In this document: piece by piece, positions 7,885-14,316 of the stretch | Layout: each line of letters opens with the position of its first letter | Position numbering within the stretch: the first letter of the stretch is position 1 | Source of the DNA: DASXBA01 sp036406475 | GTDB lineage: Bacteria; Actinomycetota; Thermoleophilia; Solirubrobacterales; Thermoleophilaceae | Assembly: GCA_036406475.1 (NCBI GenBank) | Contig: DASXBA010000050.1 | Span: 1 to 64,000 of the forward strand | Length of the DNA stretch: 64,000 nt | Direction of reading: 5' to 3' | The notes under the pieces: generated by a model | Databases searched by the model: none | The model's input: only the letters and a program-made list of their open reading frames with translations | Told to the model about the DNA's origin: nothing | Made by a program: the position numbers and the translations under genes

Positions 7885-9627
7885 TTACGTAGTGGTGACT
7901 CCTGCGAACTGCGGCCTGGCCAGCGCGGCCAGCTCGGGCACGCGCTCCTCCGCGGCCTCGCGGCCGGCGGCCAGAAAGAGATCGGCGAGGTCGAAGTCGC
8001 GCCAGCTGCCGGGGCCGAAGCGCGGCGTGATGGGAACGTCGGCCAGCGCGGTGTTGCGCTCGCTCGTGTCGAGCTGGGCCAGGTCCATCACCTCGAGCAG
8101 CGTATCCAGCATTCCGGGGCGCCGCAGGCGCTTTTCCTGGGGCTCCGGCGGCGCCTGCCCCGGCCACGCGTCGAGCGTCTCGCGGGGAATCAGGTTGACC
8201 GAGACGGTCACGTCGGCGCCGTCCTCGATCACGGCGCTCGTGGGTACCGGGTCGAGCGCGAGGCCGTCCACCAGGCGGTGACCGCCGAGCTCGTGGGGCG
8301 GGAAGACACCGGCCAGCGCCGTGGCGCCAAGCAGGGCCTCGTCGATCGGTCCCTCGCGCAGCGGCCGCGGCGCCCGGTCGGTCAGGTCCGCGGTCATGAT
8401 GGCGAGTGGGATGAGCGTGTCGGCGAAGGTCCGGCCCGCCGCCAGCTCGCGCAGCAGCTCGACCATACGCTTGTGTCCGCTCGAGCCGCCGCTCATCGAG
8501 ATCTTGAGGGTCTCGGCCACCACCTCGGGGGTGAAGGTGGAGCGCATCGACGCCTCGACCTCCGCGGCGCCCTGGCCGAACGCGATCCAGGTGCCGACGA
8601 TCGCCCCGATGCTGCTGCCGCTTACGCAGTCGACCGTGTAGCCGGCCTCCTCGAGCACCTGAAGCGCCCCCACCAGCGCATAGCCCTTGGCCCCGCCCGC
8701 GCCGAGCGCCAGGCCGAGCTTGGTCCGGGCGAGGTGGCGGCCGAGCCAGGCGGAGTCGTCCGGCCGGCCGGGGACGGCCTTGAGCGCATCGCCCGGCGGC
8801 AGCTCGACGCCGGCGCCGAGCACGACCTCGATCGGCTGGCCCCTGACGCCATGCTGCTCGGCCACCGGCCCGAGCCTGTCGGCGTCCGCCTGGGTGGGGA
8901 GCACGGCCACAGTCCGGTCGACGTGGCGGAGGAGCTGCGGCAGCTCGTCCCCGTCGAGCGGATAGGTGACGATCACCGTCCGGCTGTCGCGCAGGAGAGG
9001 ATCGAGGCGGTCGAGAGCGTCGGCGAGCGGCGGTGAAAGAACAGGGACGGGGCCCGGACTTGCAGCGACTGCCGCTTCGGTGTCCTCCGGCCGCCCGCCC
9101 ACCAGCGCCACCGCCTCGCCGCGGCGGGCGCTCGCCTGGCGCGAGGTGGCCTCGGCCAGGCGCCGGGTGAGGATGCCGGTGAGGTTCTCGAGCATGCGCG
9201 GGAAGCGCGCGATCAGGGCCCGGAAGTCGTCCTGGCCGAGCTCGAGCAGGTCGGTGTCGACCGCGGCCCTGGCGGTCGACGAGCGCGGCTCGCCGGTGAT
9301 GAGCGCGCCGGTGCCGAAGACCTCGCCGCTGCGGAGCTTGCCGACGAGCCGGCCCTCGTCGAAGATCGAGCGCGTCCGCACCTCTGGCTCGTGCGCCAGC
9401 GAGCGCAGCAGGTGAACGAGCCCGTCGACGACCACATACATGCTGTCGCCCGGCTCCCCCTCGCGCGAGATCACCGCGCCGGCCTCGAAGGAGCGGTAGT
9501 GCATCACCGCCGCCACCTCGAACAGCTCGGCGCCGTCGAGCCCGTCGAAGAGCGGCGTCTCCTCCAGCACGGCGGTGGGGACCGCGATCCCTTCGAAGGA
9601 GTTCGCTCTCTGGAAGTCGCGGTCCAT
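7885..9627 (-). CDS. cNMP-binding domain / patatin-like phospholipase fusion
   Basis: 580 residues. Residues about 18-145 form a cyclic-nucleotide-binding domain (SREGEPGDSMYVVVDGL, then VFGTGALITGEPRSSTARA). A linker domain follows, then a patatin hydrolase from about 303: oxyanion loop GAGGAKG, nucleophile S339 in GSSIG, catalytic D454 in VDGLALDP. The layout resembles bacterial NTE-type lysophospholipases. Unusually it sits between the chain-length factor and ACP genes of the PKS operon, 20 bases after one and 12 before the other. Possible roles are product release, acyl editing or membrane-lipid turnover; none is proven. Confidence 0.9.
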   Translation of the reverse strand: MDRDFQRANSFEGIAVPTAVLEETPLFDGLDGAELFEVAAVMHYRSFEAGAVISREGEPGDSMYVVVDGLVHLLRSLAHEPEVRTRSIFDEGRLVGKLRSGEVFGTGALITGEPRSSTARAAVDTDLLELGQDDFRALIARFPRMLENLTGILTRRLAEATSRQASARRGEAVALVGGRPEDTEAAVAASPGPVPVLSPPLADALDRLDPLLRDSRTVIVTYPLDGDELPQLLRHVDRTVAVLPTQADADRLGPVAEQHGVRGQPIEVVLGAGVELPPGDALKAVPGRPDDSAWLGRHLARTKLGLALGAGGAKGYALVGALQVLEEAGYTVDCVSGSSIGAIVGTWIAFGQGAAEVEASMRSTFTPEVVAETLKISMSGGSSGHKRMVELLRELAAGRTFADTLIPLAIMTADLTDRAPRPLREGPIDEALLGATALAGVFPPHELGGHRLVDGLALDPVPTSAVIEDGADVTVSVNLIPRETLDAWPGQAPPEPQEKRLRRPGMLDTLLEVMDLAQLDTSERNTALADVPITPRFGPGSWRDFDLADLFLAAGREAAEERVPELAALARPQFAGVTTT

Positions 9628-9647
9628 GGCGTCAGGACCGCCGGGCC

Positions 9648-10931
9648 CTAGCCCGGCTTGCGCAGGACAAGCGCGCTGTTGAAGCCGCCGTAGCCCCGCG
9701 CGGCGATGAGGACCGTGCTCAGATCGGCCTTCTTGCTCGAGCCGGTCACGAAGTTCAGGTCGCAGCCCTCGGCGGGATCGTCGAGGCCGATCGTGGGCGG
9801 GATGACGCCGTCGCGCATGGCCAGCACGGCCGTGGCGGCGTCGAGCGAGGCGCCGCCCGCATAGAGGCGGCCGACCATCGTCTTGGGCACGGTCACCGGG
9901 ACGTCCTTGCCGAGCACGTCCTTGATCGCCCCGGCCTCGATCGCGTCCCACTCGGGGACGCCGATGCCGTCGGCGAACACCGCGTCGACCTCGTCCGCCT
10001 TGACGTCCGCGTCCTTCAGGGCCAGTTTCATCGCGCGCGCGTACTGCTTGCCGTCGGGGGCGGGCTTGCCGTAGTGGTAGGCGTCGTTGGTGGCGCCGTA
10101 GCCGGCGATCTCCGCGTAGACCTGGGGCACGCCGCGCTCGGAGGCGCCCTCGGGCGTCTCGAGGAAGAGGATCGCGCCGCCTTCGCCGGGCACGTAGCCG
10201 CTCGCGTTCTTGTCGAAGGGGCGGTAGGCGGTCTTCGGGTCCTTGTCGGTGCTCAGGTAGCCGTTGCGCATCTGGCAGGTGAGCGCGTAGGGGCCGATCG
10301 GCGCCTCTAGCCCGCCGCTGACGGCGAACTGGATCCCGCGCCGCATTATCCGGCGCGAGTGCTGGAGCGCCTCGAGCCCGCCGGTGCCCTCGGTCACCAC
10401 CACGGAGCAGGGGCCCTTCATGCCGTGCTTGATCGAGATCTGGCCGGTGGTGGCAGCGTAGAACCAGGCGATCGACTGGTAGGCGCCGACGAAGCCGGGG
10501 CCCTTGGCCCAGAGCGCCTCGATCTCCTTCTGGCCGAACTCGTTGCCGCCCGAGCTCGAGGCCGTGATCACGGTCTGGGTCCAGGGGTCGTGGTCGGCCG
10601 GGACGAACCCGGCGTCGTCGAAGGCCATCTGGGCGGCCCCGAGCGCCATGTGCGTCCAGCGGTCGGTCTGTACCTGAAGCCGGCGCTCGATGAAGTCGTT
10701 GGCGTCGAAGCCCTCGACCTCGCCGGCGACCTGCGTGTCGTAGCGCTCGGGGTCGAAGTGGGTGATCTTGCCGAGCCCGCTCTCGCCCTTCTGCGTGGCC
10801 TTCCACCAGGAGTCGGTGTCCTTGCCGTTGGGTGCGATCACGCCGATGCCGGTGATCACCGCCTTCTTCGAGGAGTCGGGCAGCGTGACGGTGGTCTGGG
10901 CCGGGAACACGCCGGACTCGGGGTCTGCCAT
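9648..10931 (-). CDS. Ketosynthase chain-length factor (KSbeta)
   Basis: 427 residues of ketosynthase fold that pairs with KSalpha and sets chain length. The catalytic residues are lost: the active-site Cys position reads VVTEGTGGLEAL (G182 by ungapped alignment, preceded by E181), the first His position reads ADGIG and the second MVGRLYAGG. Most chain-length factors have Gln at the Cys position, so Gly is notable. An N-terminal extension of about 20 residues precedes AVITGIGVIAPNG. The ATG overlaps the KSalpha stop in an ATGA, giving equimolar translation of the heterodimer. Confidence 0.93.
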   Translation of the reverse strand: MADPESGVFPAQTTVTLPDSSKKAVITGIGVIAPNGKDTDSWWKATQKGESGLGKITHFDPERYDTQVAGEVEGFDANDFIERRLQVQTDRWTHMALGAAQMAFDDAGFVPADHDPWTQTVITASSSGGNEFGQKEIEALWAKGPGFVGAYQSIAWFYAATTGQISIKHGMKGPCSVVVTEGTGGLEALQHSRRIMRRGIQFAVSGGLEAPIGPYALTCQMRNGYLSTDKDPKTAYRPFDKNASGYVPGEGGAILFLETPEGASERGVPQVYAEIAGYGATNDAYHYGKPAPDGKQYARAMKLALKDADVKADEVDAVFADGIGVPEWDAIEAGAIKDVLGKDVPVTVPKTMVGRLYAGGASLDAATAVLAMRDGVIPPTIGLDDPAEGCDLNFVTGSSKKADLSTVLIAARGYGGFNSALVLRKPG

Positions 10932-12205
10932 CAGGCCGACACCTCCCTGAGCTCATCGGGCAGGGAGAAGATCATCGCCGACTGGAAGCCGCCGAAGCCG
11001 CTGCCTGTCGAGAGCGCGGTCCAGACGGTCTTCTGCTTGGCCTTCTTGGGCGTGTAGTCGAGATCGCACTCGGGGTCCGGGTTCTCCCAGTTCGCGGTCG
11101 GCGGCACCATGCCGCGATCGATGACGAGCGCGCAGGCCGCCATCTCGATCGCGCCGATCCCACCGAGCGAGTGGCCGATCATCGACTTGATCGAGCTGAT
11201 CGGGACCTTGTACGCGTGCTCGCCGAGCGTGTTCTTGTAGGCCTGGGTCTCGTGCCTGTCGTTCTGCTTTGTGCCGGACCCGTGCGCGTTGATGTAGTCG
11301 ATGTCCTCGGGGTTGGTCCCGCCCTGCTGGAGGGCGTCCTTGATCGCCTCCGTCATCGCGTACGCCTCGGGCCGCAGGCCGGTCATGTGGTAGGCGTTGC
11401 CGCGGCTGGCGAACCCCACGACCTCGCAGTAGATGTGCGCGCCGCGCGCCACCGCGGTCTCGTACTCCTCGAGCAGCAGCACCGCGCCGCCCTCGCCCAT
11501 GACGAAGCCGTCACGGTCGGCGTCGAACGGCCGCGAGGCGTGCTCGGGGTCCTCGTTGCGCGAGGACGTGGCCTTGATCGGGTCGAAGCAGGCCATCGAG
11601 ATCGGCGAGATCGGGGACTCGGAGGCGCCGGAGATCACGATGTCCGCCTCGCCGTCCTGGATCAGCTGGTGCCCGTAGCCGATGCCGTCGATCCCGGACG
11701 TGCAGCCCGTGGAGATGACCACGGACGGGCCCTGGGCGCCGAACTTGAGGGCCACCTCGCTGGCGAGGCTGCTGGGGATGAGGCCCGCGTAGAGGAAGGG
11801 CGGCGCGTAGTCGGGATCGACCAGCCACTCCTTTCCGCGGTTGGACACCGCGACGTAGCCGTCCTCGAGGACCATCGTGCCGCCGACCGCGGAGCCGAGG
11901 GTGACGGCCATGCGCTCCTTGTCGACCTCCTCTAGGTCGATCGCGCTGTCCTCGATCGCCTCCATGGCCGATGCGGCGGCGAACTGGATGTAGCGGTCCA
12001 TCCGCTCCACCTCGTGCTGCTCGAGGCCGGCCTCGATCGGGTCGAAGTCGGCCTCCGCTGCGATCTGCGAGCGGAAGCCCGAGGGATCGAAGAAGCTGAT
12101 CTTCCGCGTCGCAGGCTTGCCGGAGGTGATCCGCTCCCAGAACTGGTCGCGCGTGACGCCGCCGGGCGCCACGACCCCCACACCCGTTACGACGGTGCGC
12201 CTCAC
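10931..12205 (-). CDS. Type II PKS ketosynthase alpha
   Basis: 424 residues; condenses malonyl-ACP units into a poly-beta-ketone with the chain-length factor. The full catalytic set is present: C168 in STGCTSGID, H308 in NAHGSGT, K340 and H345 in SIKSMIGHSLGG. Length and the N-terminal RRTVVTGVGVVAPGG match aromatic (type II) KSalpha rather than FabF, and the adjacent CLF settles it. The GTG start at 12205 overlaps the cupin stop (GTGA). Order cupin-KSalpha-CLF matches WhiE ORFII-III-IV. Confidence 0.96.
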   Translation of the reverse strand: MRRTVVTGVGVVAPGGVTRDQFWERITSGKPATRKISFFDPSGFRSQIAAEADFDPIEAGLEQHEVERMDRYIQFAAASAMEAIEDSAIDLEEVDKERMAVTLGSAVGGTMVLEDGYVAVSNRGKEWLVDPDYAPPFLYAGLIPSSLASEVALKFGAQGPSVVISTGCTSGIDGIGYGHQLIQDGEADIVISGASESPISPISMACFDPIKATSSRNEDPEHASRPFDADRDGFVMGEGGAVLLLEEYETAVARGAHIYCEVVGFASRGNAYHMTGLRPEAYAMTEAIKDALQQGGTNPEDIDYINAHGSGTKQNDRHETQAYKNTLGEHAYKVPISSIKSMIGHSLGGIGAIEMAACALVIDRGMVPPTANWENPDPECDLDYTPKKAKQKTVWTALSTGSGFGGFQSAMIFSLPDELREVSA

Positions 12206-12615
12206 TCGGTGTCTACGTGTCCGATGTCCGGACGGGGCGCGAGCGGTCCGAGGTGGAAGACGATGAACGCGTCCTCGTCACCCTCGTTGCGGAGCCGGTG
12301 GCGCATCATGAAGGGCACGTAGAGCGCCTCCCCGGCCTTCACCTCGCGCGGCTCGTCGTCGAGGTCGGCCGTCAGCGTGCCGCTCACGCAGAAGATGAAC
12401 TCCTCGGAGAAGGGGTGCCAGTGCTCGGAGATCTTGTCGCCGGGCGCGAGCGTCGCCACGCCCATGAACCCGGACTTGGACTCGGCCGTCTTCGGGCTCA
12501 GCATCGTCCGGACGTCGCCGCCGCGGCGGGTATCCGCCGGCATGTCGTCTATCGCCACCACTTTGGCCTCGCCGATGCCATCGACCGGCGGCTCCTTCTG
12601 CCAATTGACTGCCAA
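12202..12615 (-). CDS. Cupin protein of the PKS operon (WhiE ORFII/CurC-like)
   Basis: 137 residues with a single cupin barrel: SEHWHPFSEEFIFCVSGTLTA gives the first metal-binding motif (H, H, E) and AGEALYVPFMMRHRLRNEG the second (H). In spore-pigment clusters a cupin of this kind precedes KSalpha and is thought to act in modification or cyclisation. It starts with TTG at 12615, with AAGGAG about 7 bases upstream. It is the first gene of the operon cupin-KSalpha-CLF-patatin-ACP-aromatase, driven by the promoter at 12643-12672. Confidence 0.85.
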   Translation of the reverse strand: MAVNWQKEPPVDGIGEAKVVAIDDMPADTRRGGDVRTMLSPKTAESKSGFMGVATLAPGDKISEHWHPFSEEFIFCVSGTLTADLDDEPREVKAGEALYVPFMMRHRLRNEGDEDAFIVFHLGPLAPRPDIGHVDTE

Positions 12616-12642
12616 GCTCGTCTCCTTCGGACGGGTCAGGCG

Positions 12643-12672
12643 AACCTACATGTGGTACGCCGCGGCTGTCAA
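12643..12672 (-). promoter_or_regulatory. Promoter of the PKS operon
   Basis: On the minus strand TTGACA (12672-12667), an 18-base spacer, then TAGGTT (12648-12643), close to the consensus for vegetative sigma factors. Transcription would start about 20 bases upstream of the cupin TTG codon, leaving room for the AAGGAG ribosome site. Confidence 0.7.
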
Positions 12673-12768
12673 TCGAGCGTGATGAAGCTCACTTCAGGCG
12701 CGTTGACGCGGCCTTCGAAGCCGACTGCGGCTGGGTAGGAGGGTCCGTTCGCGACACCCGGACGCGCC

Positions 12769-12812
12769 GAACGTCCCTCGCTGGCCCCTATGGGGGGTAC
12801 TCAGGGACGTTC
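12769..12812. promoter_or_regulatory. 10-bp dyad between flavin reductase and PKS promoter
   Basis: GAACGTCCCT at 12769-12778 and its exact inverse AGGGACGTTC at 12803-12812, with a GC-rich nested stem between. It could end transcription of the upstream flavin reductase (no T-run) or be a regulator site about 100 bases before the PKS -35 box. Function unproven. Confidence 0.45.
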
Positions 12813-12865
12813 ACCCAGACCGGCCGGTGTTCCCACCCAGCCGTCGTTCGCGGAGCCGACCAAGC

Positions 12866-13369
12866 TCACTTCAGGGCGGCGTAGCCGCCGCCGTGGAAGA
12901 TCAGCGGCTTGGCTTCGCGGTCCACGGTCATCGCTACGACGGCGCCGATGAAGATCATGTGATCGCCCGCCTCGTGGGCCGCGTGGAGGCGGCAGTCGAG
13001 GTGCGCCGCGGCGTCGTCGAGCAGCGGACAGCCGGTGATCGCCTCGCTGTGCGGCACATCCTTGAAGGCGTCCCGGCCGCGGGGGCGCTCCTTCGACGCG
13101 AAGAAGCGCGACAGCGGCTCCTGGTCGTGCGCCAGGACATTGACCGCGAAGGCGCCGATCTCCTGGATGACGTCGCAGCCCTGGGAGCTGCTGCCCACGC
13201 AGATCAGGACGAGCGGCGGGTCGAGCGACACGGACGAGAACGCGTTGGCGGTGAGCCCGTAGCCGTTCTCCTCGTTCCGCGTGGTGATCACGTTGATCCC
13301 GGTGGCGAACGCGCCCACCGCGTCGCGGAAGTCGCGGCTGTTGAAGATCTGTGACTGCTGGCGGTCCAA
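12866..13369 (-). CDS. Flavin reductase-like FMN-binding protein
   Basis: 167 residues of the flavin reductase domain family (HpaC/ActVB-like split barrel): FRDAVGAFATGINVITTRNE, then GLTANAFSSVSLDPPLVLICVG, and the end DHMIFIGAVVAM. Such proteins supply reduced flavin to two-component monooxygenases and halogenases. The halogenase-like flavoenzyme at 30390 is an obvious possible client. The start is TTG at 13369, six bases after the stop of the split-barrel/cNMP gene, so the two form one unit. Confidence 0.9.
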   Translation of the reverse strand: MDRQQSQIFNSRDFRDAVGAFATGINVITTRNEENGYGLTANAFSSVSLDPPLVLICVGSSSQGCDVIQEIGAFAVNVLAHDQEPLSRFFASKERPRGRDAFKDVPHSEAITGCPLLDDAAAHLDCRLHAAHEAGDHMIFIGAVVAMTVDREAKPLIFHGGGYAALK

Positions 13370-13375
13370 CTCGGC

Positions 13376-14230
13376 TTAGTGCAGGCTCTCCAGCCGGTTC
13401 TGGATCACCCGGTCGAAGTCGCCGGTCGTCCCGAGCGCCTCGGCGACCACGTCGCGGAAGTCGTCGCGCTCGAGGGTCAGGAGCGTGCTCGCCGTGACGG
13501 CGCGGACGCTCGCGGTGCGTGGCGTATCTCGCATGATCGACACCTCCCCGAAGAACGAGCCGGGCCCGTAGGAGCCGAGCTTCTCGCCGCCCTCCTCCTT
13601 GACCACCTCGAGCTCGCCGTCGACCACTATGAAGAACTTGTCGGCGGGGCCGTCCTCGCGCGCCAGGACCTCGCCCGGTTCGGCGGTGACGCGCTGGAGC
13701 GCCGTGTCGATCGTGCCGGATTCCTCGAGCGGGAGGTCGGAGAGCACGTTGAGGACCTCGTCGGAGTGGTAGTCGACGCCGAAGTCCTCGGTCGCTTTCT
13801 CGCCCGCCTGGCTGTTGTCGATGAACTGGAGCTGGGTCGCCGTGAGCTTGAGGAAGTAGATGCCCATCGTCGACGAGCCGGAGGCGACGTTCGGAAACTT
13901 CTGGCCGAAGAGCATCGCCGCCTCCGCGATCTCCTCGCCGCCGAGGACGACGCCGCACTCGCCGTTGCCCTGGACCCCCTTCGTCTGACGCCAGTCCTCC
14001 GAGTACTCGTCGATGGCGAACGACGTGAGCGGGTTCTGCTCGACGTGCCTGGCAGTGGTCGACTTGGGGCGAACCCACATGTAGAAGAGCGGGCCCTTGT
14101 TGACGTAGAGGAGCGTGGCCGCGCGAGGGACGCCGGCGGGAGAGGCGGTAGCGAGCGTGATCGTGGACTGCTTCGCCAGGTAGTCGAGGACGTGCTGGGG
14201 GAGCTCGATCTCCGCCTTGCCTGTGGTCAT
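13376..14230 (-). CDS. FMN split-barrel protein fused to a cNMP-binding domain
   Basis: 284 residues. Residues about 8-150 resemble pyridoxamine-phosphate-oxidase-like split barrels (HVLDYLAKQSTITLATASPA, ... SFAIDEYSEDWRQTKGVQG). Residues about 165-275 are a cyclic-nucleotide-binding domain (REDGPADKFFIVVDGELEVV, ... PGSFFGEVSIMRDTPRTASV). A paralogue of the first half alone is at 34924-35388. The flavin (or F420/haem) ligand and reaction cannot be told. Cyclic-nucleotide gating of a small flavoenzyme is inferred from the architecture. Confidence 0.85.
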   Translation of the reverse strand: MTTGKAEIELPQHVLDYLAKQSTITLATASPAGVPRAATLLYVNKGPLFYMWVRPKSTTARHVEQNPLTSFAIDEYSEDWRQTKGVQGNGECGVVLGGEEIAEAAMLFGQKFPNVASGSSTMGIYFLKLTATQLQFIDNSQAGEKATEDFGVDYHSDEVLNVLSDLPLEESGTIDTALQRVTAEPGEVLAREDGPADKFFIVVDGELEVVKEEGGEKLGSYGPGSFFGEVSIMRDTPRTASVRAVTASTLLTLERDDFRDVVAEALGTTGDFDRVIQNRLESLH

Positions 14231-14316
14231 TAGGTCTCCTGTCCGCCTCTCACGGTTGGGTGGCGGACGCTACCCGAAACGTCCGCCCGCAGGAGACGAG
14301 ACTATGCTCGCTCGCA

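Noticed and set aside
9648..10931. Second active ketosynthase
   Set aside because: Cys and both His catalytic positions are replaced, so it is a chain-length factor.
9648..10956. Extension of the patatin frame upstream to 10956 (1,023 codons)
   Set aside because: That part is another frame of the chain-length factor gene; the patatin protein begins at MDRDFQRANSFEG (9627).
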